The notes below the pieces were generated by a model. That model saw only the letters and a list, made by a program, of their open reading frames with translations. It did not search any database and was not told the origin of the DNA. Both the position numbers and the translations under genes were made by a program. Of a stretch of 54,192 bases of DNA, positions 39,056 through 46,429 are shown piece after piece. Source of the DNA: Streptomyces sp. ISL-43 (GTDB lineage: Bacteria; Actinomycetota; Actinomycetes; Streptomycetales; Streptomycetaceae). The stretch is from NCBI RefSeq assembly GCF_018614195.1, contig NZ_JAGGOT010000042.1, forward strand, positions 88,362-142,553, read 5' to 3'. Numbering within the stretch: position 1 is the stretch's first letter; each line of letters starts with the position of its first letter.

Positions 39056-39925
39056 ATGCTCGACCAGGCCATGGAGACAGCGCCCGCACCGCTGTCGCTG
39101 CTGGAGAAGGCCGCGAGGGTGCTGAACGCCTTCGAGGGTCCACAGCCGCGGCTGTCGCTCACCGAGGTCGTGCGCCGCTCCGGAATCCCACGCTCTTCCG
39201 CCCATCGGATCCTCGACCAGCTGGTGCACTTGCGCTGGCTGGACCGCGAGGGCCGGGACTACCGCATGGGCATGCGCATGCTGGAACTGGGCGCGCTCGC
39301 CTCCCACCACAACCGGCTGCGCCGGGCAGCGCTGCCGCTGCTGCACGAGCTGCACGAGCAGACGGGCCGGGTGGTGCACCTGTCGGTGCTCGACGGGGCC
39401 GAGGTGGTGTTCCTGGAGCGGATCGGCGGTTCGGAGGCCACCACGGTGCCCTCCCGGGTCGGTGGCCGGATGCCCGCGTACTGCACGGCCACCGGCAAGG
39501 CGATCCTGGCGTTCAGCGATCCGGCCGCCGTGGAACACGTCCTCGCGCAGGGGCTGCGGCCGCGCACCGCCCGCACGCTGACCCGGCCGCTCGCCCTGCG
39601 GTCGGAGCTGGCGGCGGTCCGCGAGCGCGGGGTCGCCTACGACCGGGAGGAGAGCTTCCGGGGCATCTCCTGCGTGGCCGCGCCGCTACGGGGTGCCGGG
39701 CGGGCCGTCGCCGCCGTGTCGGTGTCCTCGGGCCGCGGCGACCGGGAGCCGGCCCGGCTGGCACCGGCGGTACTGGCCTGCGCGCGGGCGGTGTGGCGGG
39801 AGCTGTACGGGCCGGGCCGGCCGGGGCGGGCCGCCGCCGCGCCGGCCCGGGATCCGGAGCCGGCCGTCTCCTCGCAGGCGATGGACAACATGATGGGGTG
39901 GCTGCGGTTCAGCGAGTGGATGTAG
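39056..39925 (+). CDS. IclR-family transcriptional regulator
   Basis: A 289-residue regulator, probably of the steroid genes. N-terminal winged HTH at residues about 15-75 (RLSLTEVVRRSGIPRSSAHR; LVHLRWLDREG) and the C-terminal effector domain (HELHEQTGRVVHLSVLDGAE; YCTATGKAILAF; RGVAYDREESFRGISCVAAP). The C-terminal extension of about 40 residues is low-complexity Ala/Pro then a helix. The ATG at 39056 follows an AGGGGG site. It is divergent from hsaA and convergent with kshB. Confidence 0.92.
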   Translation: MLDQAMETAPAPLSLLEKAARVLNAFEGPQPRLSLTEVVRRSGIPRSSAHRILDQLVHLRWLDREGRDYRMGMRMLELGALASHHNRLRRAALPLLHELHEQTGRVVHLSVLDGAEVVFLERIGGSEATTVPSRVGGRMPAYCTATGKAILAFSDPAAVEHVLAQGLRPRTARTLTRPLALRSELAAVRERGVAYDREESFRGISCVAAPLRGAGRAVAAVSVSSGRGDREPARLAPAVLACARAVWRELYGPGRPGRAAAAPARDPEPAVSSQAMDNMMGWLRFSEWM

Positions 39926-39953
39926 TGGGTAGTGGTACTCCATCGCACGAATG

Positions 39954-40000
39954 AAGGATCCGGGCCCGACCCCTCGCCAGGGGGCCGGGCCCGGATCCTT
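39954..40000. terminator. Bidirectional terminator between iclR and kshB
   Basis: AAGGATCCGGGCCCG (39954-39968) pairs with 39986-40000, and after one mismatch CCCC pairs with GGGG, leaving a short loop. A TTCCTT tract follows on the plus strand. It lies between convergent genes. Confidence 0.85.
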
Positions 40001-40015
40001 TTCCTTGGGCGCGGC

Positions 40016-41161
40016 TCAGTCTCCGTCGTAGGTGATCCGGACCCGGTCGGCGAGGGGCAGTGCCTGGCAGGCCAGGACGTAGCCGTCGGCCAGGTCCTCG
40101 CGGTCCAGGACCTCGTTGCGGACCATCTTGACCTCGCCCTCCAGCACCCGGCAGCAGCAGGCGCTGCAGGCGCCCTCGCGGCAGGAGTACGGAGCGGGGA
40201 CGCCCGCGGCGAGCAGCGCGTCGAGGAGCGGGGTCCCGGCCGGCCAGGCCACGGTGTGCACGGCCCCGTCGAAATCCACCTCGGCGGTGGCGCCCCCGTC
40301 TCCGGGATCCGCCCGGGACTCCGGCGGGGCCGGCGCCGGGGCGAAGACGTCGCCGCTCAGGGAGAAGTACCGCTCGCGGTGGACGGAGCCGTCCGGGGCG
40401 CCGGCCGCGCGCAGGGCCGTCCCGGCGGCGTCCATCAGCGGGGCGGGCCCGCACAGGTAGGCCTCGCGGTCCGCGTACGGGGCCACGAGCGGGCCCAGTT
40501 GCGCGGCGGTCGGCAGCCCCTGGAGGTTCTCCAGCCAGTGCAGGACCGTGAGCCGCCCGGGGTGTTCCTCGGCCAGCCCCCACAGCTCGTCGCGGAAGAT
40601 CACCGCCCCGGGGTCCCGGTTGGCGTACACCAGCGCGACCCGGCCCCGGCCGGCCGCGAGGGCCGACTTGGCGATGGAGAGCACCGGGGTGATCCCGCTG
40701 CCGCCCGCCACCAGCAGCAGGTCCCGGTCCAGGTCGGGCGGGGTGAAGGTGCCGGCGGGCGGCAGGACCTCCAGCTCGTCGCCGACGGCCACGCTCCCGC
40801 AGAGCCAGCCGGAGCCCGCGCCGCCGGGGACCCGCTTGACGGTGATCCGCAGCGGGTCGCCGGTGTGCGGCGAGCCGGCCAGGGAGTAGCAGCGGGCCGC
40901 CCCGCCCGGGATCCGGACGGTGAGGAACTGCCCGGGGCGGTACGGGAGTCGCGCGTCGAGGACGAGGGAGACCGCGTCGGGGGTCTCCTGGACCCGCTCC
41001 GTGACGCGGACCGGCACCGCGCCGGGGGCTCCGCCCACGGCCGGAGCCGGAGCAGGGGCCGGAGCAGGGGCCGAACCCGGAGCAGGAGCCGGAGCCGGAG
41101 CCGGGGCCGCGCTCCGGGGCGGTGCCGCGCGGGGCGACGTAAGCCCGTCGGTGTCAGACAT
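40016..41161 (-). CDS. kshB: 3-ketosteroid 9alpha-monooxygenase reductase KshB
   Basis: Transfers electrons from NADH through FAD and a plant-type [2Fe-2S] centre to KshA; 381 residues. Order: an Ala-Pro-rich N-terminal tail (about 1-48), flavin domain (ARCYSLAGSPHTGDPLRITV), NAD domain (LLLVAGGSGITPVLSIAKSAL; AYLCGPAPLMDAAG) and C-terminal ferredoxin (PYSCREGACSACCCRVLEGE and a distal Cys in VLACQA). The Ala-Pro tail comes from short repeats at 41040-41110 and is not part of the usual enzyme. The ATG at 41161 overlaps the end of the small upstream gene by eight bases. Confidence 0.93.
   Translation of the reverse strand: MSDTDGLTSPRAAPPRSAAPAPAPAPAPGSAPAPAPAPAPAVGGAPGAVPVRVTERVQETPDAVSLVLDARLPYRPGQFLTVRIPGGAARCYSLAGSPHTGDPLRITVKRVPGGAGSGWLCGSVAVGDELEVLPPAGTFTPPDLDRDLLLVAGGSGITPVLSIAKSALAAGRGRVALVYANRDPGAVIFRDELWGLAEEHPGRLTVLHWLENLQGLPTAAQLGPLVAPYADREAYLCGPAPLMDAAGTALRAAGAPDGSVHRERYFSLSGDVFAPAPAPPESRADPGDGGATAEVDFDGAVHTVAWPAGTPLLDALLAAGVPAPYSCREGACSACCCRVLEGEVKMVRNEVLDREDLADGYVLACQALPLADRVRITYDGD
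41040..41110. repeat. Hexamer-like repeats encoding the Ala-Pro tail of KshB
   Basis: Tandem variants of GGAGCAGGGGCC and GGAGCCGGAGCC encode alternating Ala and Pro on the minus strand. Such tracts may change length by slippage. Confidence 0.7.
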
Positions 41162-41384
41162 CGGCCGGCACCTCCAGGCGGCCCTCCAGGACGGCCGCCT
41201 CGATGCCCTCGCGCAGGGCTCCGCAGGAGCGGACGCGGGCGCTGAGCCCGCCCGCCGCGACCTCGGCGGCGATGCGCGGGCAGACGGCGGCGGCCTCGTC
41301 CGTCCACTGGACCTGGGTGTGGGCGGGGCTGAACTTCTCGCACAGCACCCGGGTGCCGCACTCCCCGCACACGACCGGGGTCAT
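41154..41384 (-). CDS. 76-residue Cys-containing protein between kshA and kshB
   Basis: Small protein with Cys at 6, 9, 15, 35 and 54 (N-terminus MTPVVCGECGTRVLCEKF). The order CxxC-x5-C then two further Cys could bind zinc or an iron-sulfur cluster, or simply be redox-active. The start overlaps the kshA stop by one base (TGATG) and its stop overlaps the kshB start by eight, so it is translated between the two oxygenase components. No family recognised. A role in electron transfer, assembly or stability of the Ksh system is inferred from position only. Confidence 0.75.
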   Translation of the reverse strand: MTPVVCGECGTRVLCEKFSPAHTQVQWTDEAAAVCPRIAAEVAAGGLSARVRSCGALREGIEAAVLEGRLEVPADV

Positions 41385-42547
41385 CACCGGGCCCCGGCCG
41401 CGCGGCGGGCGAGGTTCTCGGCGACTTCGGCCTTCCAGGCGGCGGTGGCCCGGGTGGTGTCGATCTCGAACTCGAAGCGGCGGACCATCTCGTCCTTGAC
41501 GTCGGCGGTGTCGACGTAGAACTGCTCGTACCAGCGGCGGAGCTGGTAGACGGGGCCGTCCTCCTCGGTGAGGAGGGGGTTGTCGATGCGGGTCTTGTTC
41601 TTCCAGATCTCGACGTCCTGCTCGAAGCCGACGGCGAGGCCTTCGGAGGTGAGCCGGGCCGCCTCCGCGGCCTGCTCGCCGCTCATGCCGGGGAGCTTCT
41701 TGACGATGGCCCCGTACATGAGCATGAAGCTGTTCTCGTCGATCGGGTAGTGGCAGTTGATGAGGACGGATTCGAGTTCGGTGCCTCCGCCGACGTCGCT
41801 CCACAGTTTGTCGATCATGTACGAGGGGCCGTGGTAGGAGGCGTCGGAGCGCAGGCCGCCACCCGTGGAGAGGGTGCCGAGGTCGACGTCTCCGCGCGGG
41901 GTGGACTCCATGTACTGGGTGGCGACGTGCCCGTCGAAGACGTTCTTGAAGTAGTGCGGGAAGGCGTAGTGCACGTAGTAGAAGTGCGCCATGTCGACGA
42001 CGTTGTCGACGATCTCGCGGCAGTTGGAGTTCTCGACGCGCAGGGAGTTCCAGCTCCAGTCGCTCCACTCGGGGTCGCCGACGCCCTCGATGACGGGGAT
42101 CGTGACCTCGGGCGGGGGCGGGTTGCCCTGCGGGTCGTGCCATACGTAGAGCTGACCGTTGCGTTCCAGGGCGGTCCAGGCGCGGGTCTTGGCGCGCGGC
42201 GGGACGCGGCGGGCGTAGGGGACGGCGGCGCAGCGGCCGTCGCCGGACCAGCGCCAGTCGTGGAAGGGGCAGGCGACGGTGTCGCCCTTGACGGTGCCGT
42301 GGGCGAGGTTGCCGCCCATGTGGGGGCAGTAGGCGTTCAGGACGCTCAGCTCGCCGCCGCCTCCTCCCGTCGTGGACTGCCCTTGGAAGACGACGAGCTT
42401 GGTGCCGAAGGCCTGCACCTCGTGCGGGCTGCCGTCCTTGAAGGCGGCGGCGAGGCCGAGGCAGTGCCAGCCCCGGGCGAACCGGGTCGGCACGGCGGCC
42501 GCTTCGATGACACGGGGCGCTTCCTCTGCCGGGGTCGTCAAGGTCAT
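41384..42547 (-). CDS. kshA: 3-ketosteroid 9alpha-monooxygenase oxygenase KshA
   Basis: Rieske non-haem iron oxygenase hydroxylating C9 of 3-ketosteroids, which with KstD opens ring B; 387 residues. Seen: Rieske ligands CPH in LNAYCPHMGGNLAHG near residue 75 and CPFHDW near 94; mononuclear iron region NVVDMAHFYYVHYAFPHYF near 185-200 with the two His ligands; typical KshA stretch VATQYMESTPRGDVDLGT and SYHGPSYMIDKLWSDVGG. The ATG at 42547 is the start. It heads the kshA-small gene-kshB operon, 153 bases after the hsaF stop. Confidence 0.95.
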   Translation of the reverse strand: MTLTTPAEEAPRVIEAAAVPTRFARGWHCLGLAAAFKDGSPHEVQAFGTKLVVFQGQSTTGGGGGELSVLNAYCPHMGGNLAHGTVKGDTVACPFHDWRWSGDGRCAAVPYARRVPPRAKTRAWTALERNGQLYVWHDPQGNPPPPEVTIPVIEGVGDPEWSDWSWNSLRVENSNCREIVDNVVDMAHFYYVHYAFPHYFKNVFDGHVATQYMESTPRGDVDLGTLSTGGGLRSDASYHGPSYMIDKLWSDVGGGTELESVLINCHYPIDENSFMLMYGAIVKKLPGMSGEQAAEAARLTSEGLAVGFEQDVEIWKNKTRIDNPLLTEEDGPVYQLRRWYEQFYVDTADVKDEMVRRFEFEIDTTRATAAWKAEVAENLARRAAGAR

Positions 42548-42614
42548 GGGTGGCCCTCCACTTCGTTGGGGTGACGGCGGGGTGGTGCGCAGTGCCGTTC
42601 GGCGGGTACGGGTT

Positions 42615-42648
42615 GCCGGGGCTCCTCCCCGGCCCCCTCGTCGGGGGC
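42615..42648 (-). terminator. Paired hairpins downstream of hsaF
   Basis: GCCGGGG (42615-42621) pairs with CCCCGGC (42627-42633), and GCCCCC (42632-42637) with GGGGGC (42643-42648). The two share bases so only one can form at a time. They lie between hsaF and kshA and may terminate or attenuate the hsaEGF transcript. Confidence 0.45.
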
Positions 42649-42665
42649 GCCTCCCGGCGGTGGCC

Positions 42666-42684
42666 GCCGGTGTTCGAGGCGCGG
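42666..42684 (+). repeat. Dispersed 19-bp repeat core, copy 2
   Basis: GCCGGTGTTCGAGGCGCGG, one base different from the copy at 30253-30271 in the opposite orientation. Lies between hsaF and kshA. Confidence 0.7.
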
Positions 42685-42700
42685 TGGTGAAGCGCGCGGC

Positions 42701-43741
42701 TCAGCGCCCGGCGGCGAGTTCGACGGCGATGTCGATGAGCTGGTCCTCCTGGCCGCCGACGAGCCCGCGTTCGCCCGCGCGCAGCAGGATGTGCGCGCCG
42801 GAGACCCCGTAGCGCTCTGCCTGGCGGTAGGCGTGCTTGAGGAAGCTGGAGTAGACGCCGGCGTGGCCCATGAGGAGGGCCATGCGGTCGAGTCGGCACT
42901 CCTCGTCCATGACGGGGCGGACCACGTCCTCGGCCGCGTCGATGATCTTCAGGACGTCGATGCCGGTGCGGATGCCCATCTTCAGGCAGACGGCGGCGAA
43001 GGCCTCGACGGGCGTGTTGCCCGCGCCCGCGCCGAGGCGGCGGGTCGAGCCGTCGATCTGGAGCGCGCCGGCGCGGACGGCGGCGACCGAGTTGCCCACG
43101 CCCAGGCCGAGGTTCTCGTGGCCGTGGAAGCCGACCTGGGCGTCGTCGCCGAGTTCGGCGACGAGCGCCGCGACCCGGTCGGTGACGTCGTCCATGACCA
43201 TGGCGCCGGCGGAGTCGACCACGTACACGCACTGGCAGCCGGCGTCGGCCATGATCCGGGCCTGGCGGGCGAGGTTCTCCGGGGTGGTGGAGTGGGCCAT
43301 CATCAGGAATCCGACGGTCTCCAGGCCCATCTCGCGGGCGAGCCCGAAGTGCTGGACGGAGATGTCGGCCTCGGTGCAGTGGGTGGCGATCCGGCAGATC
43401 TGCCCGCCGCCCGCGTGCGCGGCGCGGATGTCGTCCTTCACGCCGAGGCCCGGCAGCATCAGGAAGGCGATCTTCGCGTTCCGGGCCGTGTCGGCGGCGA
43501 TCTTGATGAGTTCCTGTTCGGGGGTCTTGGAGAAGCCGTAGTTGAAGGAGGATCCGCCGAGTCCGTCGCCGTGCGCGACCTCGATGACGGGGACGCCCGC
43601 GCCGTCGAGGGCGGCCACGACGGACCGTACGTCCTCGCCGGTGAACTGGTGCCGCTTGGCATGGGAGCCGTCGCGCAGCGAGGAGTCGGTGATCCGGATG
43701 TCCAGGGTGCCGGAGTACGTCGTATCCGTACGTGTGCTCAC
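42701..43741 (-). CDS. hsaF: 4-hydroxy-2-oxovalerate/hexanoate aldolase HsaF
   Basis: Class II pyruvate aldolase splitting the hydroxy-oxo acid from ring A into pyruvate and an aldehyde; 346 residues. Seen: RITDSSLRDGSHAKRHQFTGE with the active-site Arg-Asp, VIEVAHGDGLGGSSFNYGF, VVDSAGAM, QVGFHGHENLGLGVGNSVAA with the metal-binding His pair, and DGSTRRLGAGAGNTP. The GTG at 43741 overlaps the hsaG stop, as expected since aldolase and dehydrogenase form a channelling complex. Confidence 0.95.
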   Translation of the reverse strand: MSTRTDTTYSGTLDIRITDSSLRDGSHAKRHQFTGEDVRSVVAALDGAGVPVIEVAHGDGLGGSSFNYGFSKTPEQELIKIAADTARNAKIAFLMLPGLGVKDDIRAAHAGGGQICRIATHCTEADISVQHFGLAREMGLETVGFLMMAHSTTPENLARQARIMADAGCQCVYVVDSAGAMVMDDVTDRVAALVAELGDDAQVGFHGHENLGLGVGNSVAAVRAGALQIDGSTRRLGAGAGNTPVEAFAAVCLKMGIRTGIDVLKIIDAAEDVVRPVMDEECRLDRMALLMGHAGVYSSFLKHAYRQAERYGVSGAHILLRAGERGLVGGQEDQLIDIAVELAAGR

Positions 43742-44667
43742 GCGAGCAGTCCCTTCGCGAACTCCTCGCCGACCTTGGTGGCGGCGGCGGTCATGATGTC
43801 GAGGTTTCCGGCGTAGGGCGGCAGGTAGTCGCCGGCGCCCTCCACCTCCAGGAAGATCGCGACCCGGGCCATCCCGCCGCTGAGCGGCGAGGGGTCGTCG
43901 AACTGCGGCTCGGCGCGCAGCCGGTAGCCGGGTACGTAGGCGGCCACGTCCGCGGCGGTCCGCTTGACGGAGGCGGTGATGGCCTCGCGGTCGGCGTCGG
44001 CGGGGATCGCGCAGAAGACGGTGTCGCGCATGATGACCGGGCCCGCGGCGCCGGTCGCTGATGTCTCCGTGGCGGGGTTGAGGATGATGATGGCCTTGCC
44101 GCGGGCGGCCCCGCCGATGTCCTCGATGCCCCGGGCGGTGGTGCGCGTGAACTCGTCGATGTTGGCGCGGGTGCCGGGGCCGGCCGATGCGGAGGCCACC
44201 GAGGCCACGATCTCGGCGTAGGCGACGGGGACCACGCGGGAGACGGCGTACACCATGGGGATGGTGGCCTGGCCGCCGCAGGTGATCATGTTGACGTTGG
44301 CCCGGTCGAGGTGGGCGGTCAGGTTGGCGGGCGGCACGACGGCGGGGCCGACGGCGGCCGGGGTCAGGTCGACGGCCTTGATGCCGAGTTCGGCGTAGCG
44401 CGGCGCGTTCGCGCGGTGCACGGAGGCGGAGGTGGCCTCGAAGACCAGGTCCGGCAGCTCGTCCTGGGCGAGCAGCCAGTCGACGCCCTCGTGGGAGGCG
44501 TCGAGTCCGGCGCGGCGGGCCCGGGCGAGGCCCTCGCTGTCGGGGTCCACGCCGATCATCCAGCGGGGTTCGATGTACGGGGAGCGCTGGAGTTTGTAGA
44601 GCAGATCGGTTCCGATGTTCCCGGAGCCGACGATGGCGGCGGTCGCTTTCGTCTTGATCGTGATCAC
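43738..44667 (-). CDS. hsaG: Acylating acetaldehyde/propanal dehydrogenase HsaG
   Basis: Oxidises the aldehyde released by HsaF to its CoA ester, propionyl-CoA in steroid catabolism; 309 residues. Seen: AAIVGSGNIGTDLLYKLQRS (NAD site), DLTPAAVGPAVVPPANL, active-site Cys in MITCGGQATIPMVYA near residue 129, and the C-terminal GNLDIMTAAATKVGEEFAK. The only plausible start is GTG 44667, though its ribosome site is close. It follows hsaE after nine bases. Confidence 0.95.
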   Translation of the reverse strand: MITIKTKATAAIVGSGNIGTDLLYKLQRSPYIEPRWMIGVDPDSEGLARARRAGLDASHEGVDWLLAQDELPDLVFEATSASVHRANAPRYAELGIKAVDLTPAAVGPAVVPPANLTAHLDRANVNMITCGGQATIPMVYAVSRVVPVAYAEIVASVASASAGPGTRANIDEFTRTTARGIEDIGGAARGKAIIILNPATETSATGAAGPVIMRDTVFCAIPADADREAITASVKRTAADVAAYVPGYRLRAEPQFDDPSPLSGGMARVAIFLEVEGAGDYLPPYAGNLDIMTAAATKVGEEFAKGLLA

Positions 44668-44676
44668 CTCGGAGCT

Positions 44677-45459
44677 TCAGCAGAAGGAGAGAGACACCGG
44701 GCCGAGCCCGGTGAAGTCGGCGGTGTACGTCCGCCCGGCGGTCACGTCCACGGCGCGGGTGCAGGACCCGGGCAGGATCAGGTGGCCCTTGCGCAGTCCG
44801 ACGCCGAAGCGGGCGACGGTGCGTGCCAGCCAGGCGACGGAGGCGGCGGGGTCGCCGAGCACGGCGTCGCTGCGGCCGCTCGCCAGGGTTTCGGGGCCGC
44901 TGGTCAAGGTGGCGTCGATCGCTTTGAGGTCGAGCTCGCGCGGATCGCGCCCTTCCCCGATGGCGTATCCGGCGGAGGAGGCGTTGTCGGCGATGGTGTC
45001 GGCGATGGCGATGCGCCAGTCGGCGATCCGGCTGTCGATGAGCTCCAGGGCGGGGACGACCCGCTCGGTCGCGGCCAGGACGTCGGCGGCGGTGCAGCCC
45101 TCGCCGGGCAGGTCGGCGCCGAGGACGAAGCCGACCTCGACCTCGACGCGCGGCGCGCAGTACGCGGCGGCGGGGACCGGCGTGTCGCCGCGCAGCTCCA
45201 TGGTGTCCAGCAGGTGCCCGTAGTCGGGCTCGTCCACGCCCATCATGGCCTGCATGACCGGGGAGGACAGGCCGACCTTGTGGCCGGTGATCCGCTCGCC
45301 GTTCGCGAGGCGGTGGCGGATGTTGAGGAGCTGGATCCCGTACGCGTCCTCGGCGTCGATGCCGGGGAAGCGGGTGCTGAGCGGTGCGACGGGCGTCCGC
45401 CCGTGTTCGGCGGACCGCAGCAGTTCAGCGACGCGGAGCCGGTGGCGGTCCGAGAGCAT
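44677..45459 (-). CDS. hsaE: 2-hydroxypenta/hexa-2,4-dienoate hydratase HsaE
   Basis: Hydrates the dienoate released by HsaD to the 4-hydroxy-2-oxo acid used by HsaF; 260 residues. Seen: ITGHKVGLSSPVMQAMMGVDEPDYGHLLD, RVEVEVGFVLGADLPG with metal-binding Glu residues, ALELIDSRI and GDPAASVAWLARTVARFGVGL. First gene of the hsaE-G-F operon. Divergent from the small secreted-protein gene across 234 bases, where its promoter must lie; no clear operator was seen. Confidence 0.94.
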   Translation of the reverse strand: MLSDRHRLRVAELLRSAEHGRTPVAPLSTRFPGIDAEDAYGIQLLNIRHRLANGERITGHKVGLSSPVMQAMMGVDEPDYGHLLDTMELRGDTPVPAAAYCAPRVEVEVGFVLGADLPGEGCTAADVLAATERVVPALELIDSRIADWRIAIADTIADNASSAGYAIGEGRDPRELDLKAIDATLTSGPETLASGRSDAVLGDPAASVAWLARTVARFGVGLRKGHLILPGSCTRAVDVTAGRTYTADFTGLGPVSLSFC

Positions 45460-45693
45460 GTGCGCTCCTTGCGGGAGGGGCGGATTCGGTGCGGCGAGGC
45501 TAGACGGCCCGCCTCCGGCGCCGGGAGGCCGTTTTCCCGGTCACCGGGAAAGGCCGCTGGATAGGAATCTGCTTGCTCCGGGCAACCTCCGCGGCGGTTC
45601 GGAGGTCTTAGTTGCGGCTCGCGATTGCGCCACCGCGCACGAGCCCCCGGGCCCAGCCCGGAGCACTGCCGGAACACCAGCAAAGAGAGCTCC

Positions 45694-46293
45694 ATGAACA
45701 TGCGCCGCACCCTGGCGACCCTTGCCGCGACGATCGTCGTGGCACCTGCCGTACTGATCGCGGCGCCCGCCGCCGTCGCCCAGCCGGCCGCGGCGACGCC
45801 GGTCGCCGCCGATCCCTTCGCCTCCTGCGCGCAGTGGACGGTGACCGACGAGCGGACCACCTCCGAGCTGGTGGGGTTCCCGACCCGGCTCGTCGCGGGG
45901 ACCTGGTCCGCCTTCACCTTCCGCACGGTCAACACCTCCGCGAGCCCGCTGAAGGCGGTGGGCGCGAACGTGGACGCCTCGGCCTCCGCGAGCGACACGT
46001 ACGCGGAGCTCAAGATCACGACGCAGTGGTACGACAAGGCCGCGAAGAAGTGGCAGACGATGCCCCACGCCTCGAAGTTCGCCACGATCGGCGGGACCCT
46101 GAAGCCCGGCGCCCGCGCCGACGTCAAGATGCGCGTCCGGGCCGACGTCAAGTCCAAGGCCGGGCAGGGGTTCGCCTTCGACTACGGCCGGTACGCCGGC
46201 AAGGACGGCGTCTGCGGTTTCGCGCGGACGATCCACGAGTACGACTTCGAGGTGGTGCCGGCCGCACCCGCCCCGAAGCCCGTCACGCGCTGA
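45694..46293 (+). CDS. Secreted protein, function unknown
   Basis: A 199-residue protein with a clear signal peptide (RTLATLAATIVVAPAVLIAAPAAVA, cleavage near AQPAAA). The mature part looks beta-rich (AGTWSAFTFRTVNTSASPL; LKITTQWYDKAAKKWQTM; GFAFDYGRY) with two Cys that may form a disulfide. No wall-sorting LPxTG; the tail ends in APAPKPVTR, and the stop codon falls inside a 24-base tandem repeat. It lies between the hsaE operon and the SDR gene, so it may have no part in steroid use. The ATG at 45694 has AGAGAG upstream. Confidence 0.8.
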   Translation: MNMRRTLATLAATIVVAPAVLIAAPAAVAQPAAATPVAADPFASCAQWTVTDERTTSELVGFPTRLVAGTWSAFTFRTVNTSASPLKAVGANVDASASASDTYAELKITTQWYDKAAKKWQTMPHASKFATIGGTLKPGARADVKMRVRADVKSKAGQGFAFDYGRYAGKDGVCGFARTIHEYDFEVVPAAPAPKPVTR

Positions 46294-46332
46294 CACGTTG
46301 AGGCGTTGACGCGCTGACACGTTGGGGCGCTC
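46285..46332 (+). repeat. 24-bp tandem repeat over a stop codon
   Basis: Two units, 46285-46308 and 46309-46332, share ACGCGCTGACACGTTG and differ slightly at their ends. The stop codon of the secreted protein (46291-46293) lies in unit 1. The period is eight codons. Confidence 0.75.
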
Positions 46333-46337
46333 ACGCA

Positions 46338-46383
46338 GCGGCCCCGCGCCGGCCGCGCTCGTACGCGGCCGGCGCGGGGCCGC
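46338..46383. terminator. Bidirectional terminator, 20-bp perfect stem
   Basis: The 20 bases at 46338-46357 are perfectly complementary to 46364-46383, with a CTCGTA loop. It lies between convergent genes (secreted protein and SDR). Confidence 0.85.
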
Positions 46384-46429
46384 GGGCCGAAGCCGGGGGC
46401 CACGAGCCAGGAGCCCGGGCCCCCTCCGG

